Shown here piece by piece: positions 24,922 through 33,119 of a DNA stretch of 64,000 nt. Within the stretch, counting starts at the first letter, position 1, and each line of letters starts with the position of its first letter. Below the pieces are notes generated by a model. It saw nothing but the letters and a program-made list of their open reading frames with translations, was not told the DNA's origin and did not search any database. This DNA is from Salsuginibacillus halophilus (lineage in GTDB: Bacteria; Bacillota; Bacilli; Bacillales; Marinococcaceae). The stretch lies in assembly GCF_003014715.1 (NCBI RefSeq), contig NZ_PYAV01000004.1:186001-250000 (forward strand), read 5' to 3'. The translations under genes were made by a program, and so were the position numbers.

Positions 24922-26034
24922 ATGCGTACAACAGAGTCAATGCTTGCAAATAACTCTATCAATCACCTGCAGAACAACTTCAGAAATCTCGGCGACCTGC
25001 AGGATCAGCTCTCCACCGGTAAAAAGATCACCCGCCCGTCCCAGGATCCGGTCGTTGCCATGAATGGGATGAAGCACCGGAGTACCGTCCGGGAAGTGGA
25101 GCAGTTTCAACGCAATGTGAATACGGCGCACAACTGGATGGAAGAAGCCGACAGCGCCCTCTCAAGCACGACCGATGCGCTTCACCGCGTCCGCGAGCTG
25201 ACGACCCAGGCTGCCAACGACTCGTATGACACCGGCGAGCGGCAGGATATGGCTGAAGAAATCGGCCAGCTTATGGAGCAGCTTGAATCCATGGCCAACA
25301 CCCGCTCCAACGATAAATACATCTTCAACGGTACGGATACAACGAACGCACCTGCAGACTTAGACGGCGTCGGTGTCGGCACCGGAGCGCTTGAAGCTGA
25401 TGATGACAACCTTGAGGAACACGAAATCACCTTTAACGGCAGCTTATACACGTTTGATGAACTTGACGGGCAAGACGCCACTTTCACAAGTGAAGAAGGC
25501 GACGAAATAACTGTTGATTTTAGTGAAGACAGAGAGATCACTCACACGGCTGACGGCGAAGAAACCACCCTCTCCGAAGGCGATATCTCGGTCAACCGTA
25601 CCGATGCAGTTTCATCGAACAGCCAGGATGTTGAGCTCGAGCTCTTAAAGGGTGTGGATATTCCGGTGAATGTGAACCCGGAAAACGTCTTTAACAACGG
25701 ATTGTTTGGCGATTTGCAGCAAATTAAGCAGACGCTGGAAGACCCGGATGCATCCGGCGAGGAGTTAAGCGGTATGATCGATGTCGTACAGGGGCACATT
25801 GACAGCACCGTGTCCGAGCAAGCCGAACTCGGTGCCCGCGTCAACCGGATTGAAATGATGGAAAGCCGGCTCGCCGATCAAGAAGTGACCGCGACCCGGA
25901 TGATGTCGGAAAATGAAGATGCAGATATGGAAGAAGTCATTATTGAGCTGCAGCAGCAGGAAAACGTGCATCAAGCGGCCCTTTCCTCCGGCGCCCGCAT
26001 CATGCAGCCGACGTTGATGGACTTTCTTAACTAA
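24922..26034 (+). CDS. flgL: Hook-filament junction protein FlgL (HAP3)
   Basis: 370-residue flagellin-like protein forming the second junction layer. N-terminus MRTTESMLANNSINHLQNN and QLSTGKKITRPSQDPV are diagnostic, as is the C-terminal coiled coil ending GARIMQPTLMDFL. The central domain (about residues 150-260) is longer and more acidic than in B. subtilis FlgL (298). AAAGGAG precedes the ATG. In the operon flgN-flgK-flgL-yviE. Confidence 0.92.
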   Translation: MRTTESMLANNSINHLQNNFRNLGDLQDQLSTGKKITRPSQDPVVAMNGMKHRSTVREVEQFQRNVNTAHNWMEEADSALSSTTDALHRVRELTTQAANDSYDTGERQDMAEEIGQLMEQLESMANTRSNDKYIFNGTDTTNAPADLDGVGVGTGALEADDDNLEEHEITFNGSLYTFDELDGQDATFTSEEGDEITVDFSEDREITHTADGEETTLSEGDISVNRTDAVSSNSQDVELELLKGVDIPVNVNPENVFNNGLFGDLQQIKQTLEDPDASGEELSGMIDVVQGHIDSTVSEQAELGARVNRIEMMESRLADQEVTATRMMSENEDADMEEVIIELQQQENVHQAALSSGARIMQPTLMDFLN

Positions 26035-26070
26035 CGGGGGCTGACCCCGCTGTAAAGGGGGATGCCTGCC

Positions 26071-26658
26071 TTGACGAACGTACCGGAAGTACAAATCACC
26101 ACAACCGATGCCCGCCTCGGCCTCGACAATCAGCGCCCGCCCATGCAGATGGAGCAGCCGTCAGCGGACATTGATATTATCCACAACCATGTGGACACTG
26201 TGAATATCTCAACTGAAGCGATGCAGTTAAACATTGATCAAACCGAAGCCTTCGCTGCCGCCAACTTGATCGCACCGCTGCGCAGCTCCCAGGAATTCAG
26301 CGCTGAAGCGGAAATGACGGCGATCGAATACGTGCAGAAAACCGCCCGCCACGGCGAGCAGATGAAAGACAGCGCCCATACCGGTGCAAGTGCCATCCCA
26401 AACATGGCTCACGAAAATTGGATGGGCCGGCCGGTGGAAGTGGATCTTGGTTATATGCCCGACAACATGGACCAGACACAAATTGACTTTCAACCCGGCG
26501 AGGTGCACTTCCAAATTGACTCTGCCATGCCGGAGTTTAACGTGGAAACCCGCGACCCTATCATTGAGATCCCGCGCTGGGAAGTGAACACGTACATGGA
26601 GCAGAAGCCAAGCATCCAGTTCGACGTCCCCGGCCGCCGGGTGGATCAATCACTGTAG
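26071..26658 (+). CDS. yviE: DUF6470 / YviE family flagellar operon protein
   Basis: 195 residues from a TTG at 26071, 9 bases after AAAGGGGG; an ATG at 26062 is too close to that site. The family consists of proteins always found between flgL and fliW in Bacillaceae and is of unknown function. The sequence has the repeated pattern of short amphipathic strands (VEVDLGYMPDN, VHFQIDSAMPEF, IEIPRWEVN) expected. No signal peptide or membrane helix. Confidence 0.82.
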   Translation: MTNVPEVQITTTDARLGLDNQRPPMQMEQPSADIDIIHNHVDTVNISTEAMQLNIDQTEAFAAANLIAPLRSSQEFSAEAEMTAIEYVQKTARHGEQMKDSAHTGASAIPNMAHENWMGRPVEVDLGYMPDNMDQTQIDFQPGEVHFQIDSAMPEFNVETRDPIIEIPRWEVNTYMEQKPSIQFDVPGRRVDQSL

Positions 26659-26686
26659 CACGCCGGGCCATCGGTGTGCTTTTTTG
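26657..26686 (+). terminator. Terminator after yviE
   Basis: 9-bp stem AGCACGCCG (26657-26665) / CGGTGTGCT (26672-26680) with one G-T pair, followed by six T. It overlaps the stop codon, so fliW is probably transcribed at least partly from its own promoter. Confidence 0.75.
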
Positions 26687-26705
26687 CTTGCCCGCTTCAG
26701 CGTGA

Positions 26706-26769
26706 GCGCGAACGCCCAATCGAAAGAGGCTGAACGCCCAATCGAAAGAGGTGAACGCCCAATCGAAGT
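26706..26769 (-). repeat. Short tandem array A7 (three GAACGCCCAATCGAA units)
   Basis: Three units, 21-22 bp, same type as A3, sitting just after the yviE terminator. Confidence 0.75.
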
Positions 26770-26942
26770 GGCACAAGCACCGAACCGATACATCTCAGCA
26801 TGAAACGACATCTACAAACGTTGTACAACATAGTACATAATAATAGGAAGAAACTCGGAAAGATAAAAAAGCGGAGGTCTCGTTGCTTCGACCGCTGTCA
26901 TCATTAAAATTTTAATTCCAAGCTTTTAAAGGAGGCTTACGT

Positions 26943-27395
26943 TTGCATATCGAAACGAAATATAGCGGCACCGTTAATGTCGCGCCGGAAGAGGTTTATC
27001 ACTTTGAACACGGCTTACCTGCCTTTGAAGACGAACAGCGCTTTGTCCTTATGCCGTTTAAAGAAGGCACACCGTTTTACATTTTACAGTCCGTCGAAAC
27101 CCCGGAGCTCGCATTTGTCATGGTGAACCCGTTTCACTTTTTCGCCGATTATCAAGTCGAGATTCCAGAAAGTACAATTACCCAGCTGAACATCACGCAG
27201 CAGCAGGACGCAGCCATTTTTAGTATCGTAACGATCCAGGAACCTTTTCAAAAATCAACAGCTAACCTGCAAGGCCCGGTCGTCTTAAACGTCGCTGAAC
27301 GTCAAGGCAAGCAGATTTTACTCAATGACACAAGCTACGGACGAAAGCACCACATCTTTCCGCAGGAAGAAGCGGCCGGACAGGAGGGACGCTGA
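26943..27395 (+). CDS. fliW: Flagellar assembly factor FliW
   Basis: 150-residue protein that binds flagellin and, when free, sequesters CsrA, thereby coupling flagellin synthesis to export. Typical family sequence: [16 protein letters not shown], then [15 protein letters not shown] and GPVVLN. The start is TTG 26943, 7 bases after AAAGGAGG (26928-26935). Its TGA overlaps the csrA ATG (TGATG), so the two antagonists are translationally coupled. Confidence 0.92.
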   Translation: MHIETKYSGTVNVAPEEVYHFEHGLPAFEDEQRFVLMPFKEGTPFYILQSVETPELAFVMVNPFHFFADYQVEIPESTITQLNITQQQDAAIFSIVTIQEPFQKSTANLQGPVVLNVAERQGKQILLNDTSYGRKHHIFPQEEAAGQEGR

Positions 27396-27622
27396 TGCTT
27401 GTACTTTCCCGTAAAACAAACGAAGCGATCCAGATCGGCGAGGATATTGAGCTGAAAGTGATCGCCATTGAAGGAGATCAAGTGAAACTCGGCGTCCATG
27501 CGCCCAAACATATCGACATCCACCGCAAAGAAGTGCATCTAGCCATTCAAGAAGAAAACAGCGAAGCAGCCGCCTCCAACGTCTCGCTTTTAGAAAAATT
27601 GAGCAAACAGTTTGAATCATAG
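27395..27622 (+). CDS. csrA: Translational regulator CsrA
   Basis: 75-residue RNA-binding homodimer that represses hag translation by covering its ribosome site. The sequence is canonical ([20 protein letters not shown]-like [18 protein letters not shown]). Overlaps fliW by one base step. The hag leader about 1.8 kb downstream carries two matching AAGGA sites. Confidence 0.95.
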   Translation: MLVLSRKTNEAIQIGEDIELKVIAIEGDQVKLGVHAPKHIDIHRKEVHLAIQEENSEAAASNVSLLEKLSKQFES

Positions 27623-27801
27623 TATAGGCCTATGAGTGAGCTAGGCTGAAACACACAATTCTTCATATACCGAAAAAATTCAACATAAAGCCGGTTGCTT
27701 CGACGCACGAACATTGTATAGAATTGTAATCGTTCGCAAAGAAATGCAAAATCATCCGAATATAAGAAGATTATGGATGGGAGGGGGGTTCACGATCGAT
27801 C

Positions 27802-28488
27802 ATGGAACGCACGAAACGACAAACACGGCAGGACCCGGTGCTGCTGTTTCATGAATTGAGCGATGAAAAAATCTTTAGTTTAGGCACAGAGTTGAAAAAA
27901 CGGGGGTACGAAGCGGCAGTCGTGCAGGATGTTGACCGTTTTGAACAACCACTGAAAAGCGGCTGTATTTACCTCGCCTGCCGCAGCCTCAGCCTCTCGC
28001 TGCAGAAAAAACACGAAGCTGCGGTGGATTCACTCTTTACAAAAGGCACCCTCGGCTGGATCACACGCGGCGGCGAGGAAGTCACAGAAAAAATTATGCG
28101 CGGCTTCTCGATCATCATTGCGGTAGAGCATTCCTTAAAAGAAGCTGCGAATCATATTGAAACAGCGATGCAGTATCCTGTCTATATTGACCCGAAACTG
28201 CAAGTGCACGTCTTAAAAAACTATCAATCGCTGAAACCGGAGAGAAAAATCGACAGCGATGGTGAGCTGCACGTCAATATGACGAAGGCGAGGCAGGTGC
28301 TTTCCAAGCCGGAAAGCGAGGTCCTTGATTTAATGCTGAAAGGTAAATCCAACCGGCAGATCGCTGAATCTTGTTTTCTCGCCACATCCACCGTGAACAA
28401 CCATGTAAGTAACTTAACGAAAAAAATGGAAGCGAACGACCGCACCCATGCGGTAAAACGGGCTGTTGAGCTCGGCTGGCTTACTTAA
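27802..28488 (+). CDS. LuxR-type transcription regulator with degenerate receiver
   Basis: 228-residue protein. The C-terminal 65 residues are a GerE/LuxR helix-turn-helix (LSKPESEVLDLMLKGKSNRQIAE, then STVNNHVSNLTKKM). The N-terminal 140 residues have the length of a receiver domain but lack the usual acidic pair and phospho-acceptor Asp, so signalling by phosphorylation is unlikely. A possible promoter is TTGCTT (27695-27700) / TATAGA (27717-27722). It lies between csrA and hag and converges with the ComK-like gene, overlapping it by four bases. Target genes unknown. Confidence 0.75.
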   Translation: MERTKRQTRQDPVLLFHELSDEKIFSLGTELKKRGYEAAVVQDVDRFEQPLKSGCIYLACRSLSLSLQKKHEAAVDSLFTKGTLGWITRGGEEVTEKIMRGFSIIIAVEHSLKEAANHIETAMQYPVYIDPKLQVHVLKNYQSLKPERKIDSDGELHVNMTKARQVLSKPESEVLDLMLKGKSNRQIAESCFLATSTVNNHVSNLTKKMEANDRTHAVKRAVELGWLT

Positions 28489-28958
28489 CCTGCTTGATCC
28501 GAATTAAATAACGTTTGAATCACCACAGTATTTTTCCACTGACCTTCGAGCACCCGCCGTGACACATCGCTTAAATACGTTGTGCCGTTTTTAAAGCAGA
28601 CCATGCCGCGGCCGGTGCTGGGATCTGTCGTCACCTTCTCCACATGATCCACAAACACCCACACACACGTCGGCTGTGTCTTCCCTTTCGTTGGAAACGC
28701 AAATATCCCAAGTGATGCCCGCACAGGCACCGGAATCTTTCTATAAACATCAAAGCGCCGGCGCATCGCAGCAAGACGTCCTGCAAGCGTTGTTCCTTCA
28801 AACAAACACGCATCATCAAGCACCGCCAGCTTATCTTTTGCAACTTCAATAATCGTGCCGTCTACCTCAATCACCTGCGTTTGTTTCCCGTCCGGTGACG
28901 TGGCAAGCAGCATCGTCCCTTCATGAATGTGGTACTTTTCCTCTTGATCCTGTTTCAT
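28485..28958 (-). CDS. ComK-like competence transcription factor
   Basis: 157-residue protein resembling B. subtilis ComK: CLFEGTTLAGRLAAM aligns with the ComK CRFFGSSYAGR region and IFAFPTKGKTQPTCVW with IFLFPTLSSTRPQCGW. ComK itself has 192 residues and ends in a ClpC/MecA-binding tail; that tail appears missing here, so proteolytic control may differ. The ATG at 28958 follows AAGGAGGA. It is convergent and overlapping with the LuxR-type gene. ComK paralogues with other roles exist in Bacillales, so the target set is not assured. Confidence 0.78.
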   Translation of the reverse strand: MKQDQEEKYHIHEGTMLLATSPDGKQTQVIEVDGTIIEVAKDKLAVLDDACLFEGTTLAGRLAAMRRRFDVYRKIPVPVRASLGIFAFPTKGKTQPTCVWVFVDHVEKVTTDPSTGRGMVCFKNGTTYLSDVSRRVLEGQWKNTVVIQTLFNSDQAG

Positions 28959-29223
28959 CAAACTCCTCCTTGAATGTTGTAATAAAGCGCTAACATCTCA
29001 GCGCCTTCATAGTATACAAAGAAACCCAGTAAATTTCTACAAAAATCACAAATAATTTTTAAAATTTTACATGGAAGTATGCTGAAGTATTGGTTTTTAG
29101 GTGAAAACAAGGGGATTTTATGCCCGATACTGTGTTGTTCGTTCCGCGCCGTTTTTGGCTCGTTCTTCTGCGTAGGCTTCGCCGCCGATGCTTGTCAGCC
29201 GCTCTTTATTTAATACTCGCACT

Positions 29224-29256
29224 AGGTGTCAGGCACGCCTTTTGTGCCTGACACCT
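29224..29256. repeat. Perfect 13-bp inverted repeat (GGTGTCAGGCAC type)
   Basis: AGGTGTCAGGCAC (29224-29236) / GTGCCTGACACCT (29244-29256) with loop GCCTTTT, in the 500-bp space between the ComK-like gene and hag. The GTCAGGCAC word relates to the GGTGCCTGTCCCCC repeats at 31.6-32.5 kb. The rest of 28980-29320 shows no gene. Confidence 0.7.
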
Positions 29257-29330
29257 AAAAATAAGCCAAGCCCTCGTCTGAAGTGAAGGTTACGTTCAAA
29301 AAGAAATTCAAAAAAATCATCACAAACTAT

Positions 29331-29357
29331 TAAACACTCTGCTCATATTGTCGATAT
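29331..29357 (+). promoter_or_regulatory. SigD promoter of hag
   Basis: TAAA at 29331-29334, 15-base spacer, GTCGATAT at 29350-29357; one mismatch to the consensus GCCGATAT. Gives a leader of about 110 bases. Confidence 0.85.
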
Positions 29358-29364
29358 TAAGAGT

Positions 29365-29472
29365 GAATCAAGCGCTGATGGTGGCAGCGGGCGGCCGACG
29401 CCCACCGCACGCTTGAAAAATTCAAGGCGGCCACAAGGACGTGACCGCACGACTTTCAAGGAGGAAGTATAC
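29365..29472 (+). promoter_or_regulatory. hag leader with two CsrA-type sites
   Basis: Two AAGGA motifs lie before hag: ACAAGGAC at 29433-29440 and TCAAGGAGGA at 29456-29465. The second overlaps the ribosome site, the arrangement known for the B. subtilis hag leader (BS2 and BS1). A GC-rich hairpin-forming stretch precedes them (29378-29410). With fliW-csrA just upstream, the homeostatic loop appears conserved. Confidence 0.7.
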
Positions 29473-30921
29473 ATGATTATTAACACGAACGTAGAAGCAA
29501 TGAACGCCCACCGTCAAATGGGCATGAACCAGCAGACGCAGCAAAGCTCCATGGAAAAGCTCTCATCCGGTCAACAGATCAACCGTGCCGGCGACGACGC
29601 AGCAGGTCTCTCCATTTCCGAGAAGATGCGAGGCCAGATCCGTGGTCTTGAGCAGGCGTCTTCCAACGCCCAGGACAGCATCTCCCTTATTCAGACAGCT
29701 GAAGGTGCTTTGGACGAAACGCATGACATCCTGCAGCGTATGCGTGAACTGTCCGTACAGTCCGCGAACGATACGAACGTAGAAGAAGATCGTGACGCTT
29801 TGCAGGACGAGATGGATCAGCTTGCGGAAGAAGTTACGCGTATTTCTGAAAACACCGAGTTTAACACGCAGGAACTGCTTGATGACACCTTTGAAGGTAC
29901 ATTCCACATCGGTGCCAACGAAGGCCAGAACCTTGACCTTGCTATCGGTGACATGGGTGCAGAAGCGCTTGGAGTCGCAGGTAATGCGTCAGTAACGGGT
30001 GAAGATATCGAAAGCTTTGATTTAGATGGCGATAATATTGAGGTTGAATTATCCGTAGGTGGTACGGAGCAAACCCTTAGTGCAGACGAAGATTATGAAG
30101 ACATTGACGCGCTTGTTGAAGACTTGAACGAACAAATCGAAGGTGGAGCGCTAGATGGTGAAGTCACAGTAGACAGTGACGGCGATGCGTTAGTATTTAA
30201 CGCTGCTAATGAAGGCGATGATATTGAGATTAGTAGTGGGAATGGTGATTTGAGCGATTTAGGTTTAGCTCCTACTTCAGTTGATTTAGGAGTGGAGACT
30301 GGAGGGGGCGAGCTAGATGGTTTACTTGCTGCTAACTCGAGTGATGATGATGTTGAAATCAACTTCACAGATTTAGATGATGATACTAACAATGACCCTT
30401 TAGCGGTTAACGTAGATGATGATGGTACAATTAATGTAACTTTTAACAATGAAGAAGATCATGATTTAGATGATCTTTACAATGCGTTAGAAGAAGCGGA
30501 TACAGGGGATGTATCGTTCAACTTAGGTGATAATGCTGATACTACTGCTGAATTAACGAACGCTTTAGACAATGAGGAAGTAGATATTGGACCTACACTA
30601 GACAGCGGGGTTTCAGGTGGTATTGATATCTCTACCCAAGAAAGTGCCGACGCTGCGATTACAGATGTGAACGAAGCTCTTGAAACAGTTTCTGAACAGC
30701 GCTCCAACTTAGGTGCGGTGCAGAACCGTCTTGAGCACACGATCGATAACCTAGATAACGCATCCGAGAACCTCTCGGCTGCAGAATCCCGTATCCGTGA
30801 CACGGACATGGCTGAAGAGATGATGGAGATGACACAAGCAGACATCTTAAACCAAGCATCCCAGTCCATGCTCGCACAAGCGAACCAGAACCCACAGAAC
30901 GTATTGCAGTTGTTGCAATAA
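29473..30921 (+). CDS. hag: Flagellin
   Basis: Main filament subunit, 482 residues. N-terminal D0/D1 helices (MIINTNVEAMNAHRQMGMNQ, LSSGQQINRAGDDAAGL) and the C-terminal coil (SRIRDTDMAEEMMEMTQADIL, QNPQNVLQLLQ) are canonical. It is much longer than B. subtilis Hag (304): residues about 175-400 form an extra, strongly acidic Asp/Glu/Asn-rich outer domain that would face the medium, and this segment is lower in GC than the ends. AAGGAGGAAG precedes ATG 29473. Transcribed from a SigD promoter and under CsrA-type control. Confidence 0.95.
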   Translation: MIINTNVEAMNAHRQMGMNQQTQQSSMEKLSSGQQINRAGDDAAGLSISEKMRGQIRGLEQASSNAQDSISLIQTAEGALDETHDILQRMRELSVQSANDTNVEEDRDALQDEMDQLAEEVTRISENTEFNTQELLDDTFEGTFHIGANEGQNLDLAIGDMGAEALGVAGNASVTGEDIESFDLDGDNIEVELSVGGTEQTLSADEDYEDIDALVEDLNEQIEGGALDGEVTVDSDGDALVFNAANEGDDIEISSGNGDLSDLGLAPTSVDLGVETGGGELDGLLAANSSDDDVEINFTDLDDDTNNDPLAVNVDDDGTINVTFNNEEDHDLDDLYNALEEADTGDVSFNLGDNADTTAELTNALDNEEVDIGPTLDSGVSGGIDISTQESADAAITDVNEALETVSEQRSNLGAVQNRLEHTIDNLDNASENLSAAESRIRDTDMAEEMMEMTQADILNQASQSMLAQANQNPQNVLQLLQ

Positions 30922-30938
30922 GAACTCGTAAACATTAC

Positions 30939-30973
30939 AGAGGCTCTAGCTTTGGCTGGGGTCTCTATTTTTC
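30939..30973 (+). terminator. hag terminator
   Basis: Stem AGAGGCTCTAGC (30939-30950) / GCTGGGGTCTCT (30955-30966) with a TTTG loop and several wobble or mismatched pairs, then ATTTTTCTT. Confidence 0.7.
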
Positions 30974-30999
30974 TTAAATATAAGGAGTTAATTATAGAG

Positions 31000-31587
31000 A
31001 TGACGACTGGTTCTTTTATTTTGGTATATTTAGATACTAATTTATTGCCTAAATTTGACAGTATTGGGTTTAATGAGCGAGTAAATAAATTAAAAAATTG
31101 GCACTTAGAGCAAAAGATAATACTTAGAACTACACAAGGAACTTTAGATGATATTTTTAATAATTTTAATGAAAGAACTAAAATTCCCGCTGAACAACGT
31201 CTTAAAACTGTTTATAGTTATACTGAACCTGTCGCAGAAACTATTTTTGAGTGTAATGAAGACTTTGACGAAGAAGACATAGGTTTATTTAGAATTATGT
31301 TTCCACATCATGATGTAAATTCTAATAATATTTTTAACTTATATAATGAATTAAAAAGTAATGATAAAAATGATTATAGAATTATCAATTCAGTAATTCA
31401 TGATTCTCATAGCTATGCGTTTTTTCTTTCTAATGATAAAAATGATTTTATGATTAATGGAAAAAAAGAAGCTATAAGTAAATTTGTAAATGAAGAATAC
31501 AGAAAAAATTTATTAATTGATACATTAAATGATGAAAGCATGAATCGTATTAAAAAAGCTATTAATGAAGTTTCAGATTTGATTTAA
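31000..31587 (+). CDS. PIN-like domain protein of unknown function
   Basis: 195 residues from ATG 31000 (AAGGAG 12 bases upstream). Two features recall PIN nucleases: an N-terminal strand ending in an acidic LDTN motif (VYLDTN, Asp11 or so) and a late DYRIINSVIHDSH...FLSNDKNDF segment like the second acidic cluster. Overall similarity is not certain. Codon use is strongly AT-rich (Asn, Lys, Ile), unlike the flagellar genes on either side, indicating horizontal origin. No adjacent antitoxin-sized gene is seen. It begins the AT-rich island between the two flagellin genes. Confidence 0.55.
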   Translation: MTTGSFILVYLDTNLLPKFDSIGFNERVNKLKNWHLEQKIILRTTQGTLDDIFNNFNERTKIPAEQRLKTVYSYTEPVAETIFECNEDFDEEDIGLFRIMFPHHDVNSNNIFNLYNELKSNDKNDYRIINSVIHDSHSYAFFLSNDKNDFMINGKKEAISKFVNEEYRKNLLIDTLNDESMNRIKKAINEVSDLI

Positions 31588-31654
31588 AATTGATTGGATA
31601 GGTGCTTTGGATCTTTTCAGAGAAAACTAGAACAAAGTAATCGACAAAAATTAA

Positions 31655-32495
31655 GATTTCGGTGCCTGTCCCCCGGCCCGATAATGTGGTAAAACATACT
31701 TGATTTTGGTGCCTGTCCCCCGGCCCATTAATGTGATAAAGCATACTTGAGCCAGTCCCACTCCGGGCTGCCTTTTTGTGCTGTTGCCAAAGCATCTGGC
31801 AGGTGATTATGCCACGCACCTGTCGTGTGAGGTGAAGGATTGTCGCGTTGCAAGCGACTGCCCGGCGAGTGCCAATTTATTTTTGTTAACATGCTCGATA
31901 AACTGGGCTTGGCTGATCTCGGTTTCAAACCCGGTAAACGCCTCTAGTTTATCAATCGTGCCGCCGGTATGACTGAGACCACGGCCGCTAATATTTGCTA
32001 CCGGAACATCGAGTGCTGCAACGAGCGGGCCTAAAATAAATGTCGTTTTATCTCCCACCCCGCCGGTGGAGCACTTATCAACTTTTGTGCCCTTGATTGC
32101 AGAAAGGTTAAGCTGGTCACAGGATTTTGCAATTTCCAGTGTTATTGCTCCGAGATACAGATTTCGGTACCTGATCCGCCCCGTTAATTTGATAAAGCGT
32201 CATTGAGCCAGTCCACTAGCCGGGCTGGCTTTACTTTGTATGAAAAGGTAGGGCTTCAAACCAATTGAATTCGGTGCCTGTCCCCCGGCCCGTTAATGTA
32301 ATAAAGCATACTTGAACCAGTCCCCCCGGCCCGTTAATGTGGTAAAGCGTACTTGAACCAGTCCGCAGCTGGTATGGTTTTTGTGTTGCTGTGGAATCAC
32401 CCCTCCTTCCCCGTTGAATTGTTTAATGATTTCGGTGCCTGTCCCCCGGCCCGTTAATGCGATAAAGCATACTTGAGCCAGTCCGCCAGCCGGGC
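31655..32495 (-). repeat. Cluster of GGTGCCTGTCCCCCGGCCCG repeats
   Basis: Imperfect copies, each 45-60 bp, at about 31658-31700, 31703-31762, 32163-32230, 32270-32325, 32319-32365 and 32433-32490. Core order: GGTGCCTGTCCCCCGGCCCG, TTAATGTGATAAAGCATACTTG, AGCCAGTCC. On the minus strand each begins GGACTGGCTCAAGTATGC. Copies flank and separate a remnant of a phosphorylase gene. Otherwise this 840-bp stretch has no intact gene. Confidence 0.75.
31848..32152 (-). pseudogene. pdp: Fragment of pyrimidine-nucleoside phosphorylase
   Basis: About 100 codons read [20 protein letters not shown], then [20 protein letters not shown] and [20 protein letters not shown], matching the phosphate-binding part of thymidine/pyrimidine-nucleoside phosphorylase (normally KVDKHSTGGVGD; the His is Cys here). 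No start, no N- or C-terminal thirds; similarity ends abruptly near 31848. Repeats lie on both sides. A decayed remnant rather than a working gene. Confidence 0.8.
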
Positions 32496-32521
32496 TTTTT
32501 TGTGTTGCTGTGGGCTCAGAA

Positions 32522-32676
32522 GATAAGGGGCTCAGATCTCTGCCAAAAACGATCACGTCGCTGGTGGCGTTCGCCGACCAGCGTTCGTTCATGCAGGTGT
32601 GCTGTTACTTTCGCCGGCGATGGTGTTCGTTTCGAAAGTTACAGTGTGCATTCCGGCCGTCATTATGTTCGTTGCT
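32522..32676. repeat. Direct repeat flanking the Fic cassette, left copy
   Basis: About 155 bp that recurs at 34339-34488 with roughly 80-90 percent identity by eye; the longest shared run covers GATGGTGTTCGTTTCGAAAG and its continuation. Contains CCAAAAACGATCAC, CGTTCGTTCATGCAGGT and GTTATGTTCGTTGCT-like words. Confidence 0.8.
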
Positions 32677-32891
32677 CGGTGAATCACGGTTATTTCGCTA
32701 CATTCTTCCATAGAGTGTGGGTAGAAGTCCAGACCCTATCAAAAATCGTGTCAAACGAATATGTTATCTTTTCCGCACGCATAAGCCACATTTTTTGTGC
32801 AACACACAAAACTTGAGACTTTAATTATAGGGGTATATAAAAAAATTTTTATGATAAAGATGATAACACCTATTATTTTGGAGGGGTTTAA

Positions 32892-32987
32892 ATGTACGTA
32901 ACATGCCCATCGTGTGAAAGTAAGGTGAAAATTAAGCCTAATGGACATGGAAGATGCCAATGTGGTGCGCATATAAAAGTGAAATAA
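32892..32987 (+). CDS. 31-residue zinc-ribbon microprotein
   Basis: Begins MYVTCPSCESKVKIKPNG and contains a second Cys pair (CQCG), a minimal four-Cys zinc site, with a Lys-rich end. The ATG at 32892 follows TGGAGGGG (32878-32885). It precedes the Fic gene by 132 bases and shares its AT-rich composition, so the two may have moved together. No known small Fic partner is recognised in it. Confidence 0.6.
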   Translation: MYVTCPSCESKVKIKPNGHGRCQCGAHIKVK

Positions 32988-33119
32988 CAATTAAAATTGT
33001 GCAACACAGCAAATTAATTCAACTTAAAGTATAAAAAACGGATAAAATTTAAACTTTGATATAGACAGTCTCTATTTTATATGTAAAAATTCATCTATAT
33101 AAAATAGAGGTGAAATCTA

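Noticed and set aside
32293-32592. Leftward open frame in the GGTGCCTGTCCCCC repeat cluster
   Set aside because: The predicted peptide is simply the translated repeat (recurring Leu-Thr-Gly-Arg-Gly words).
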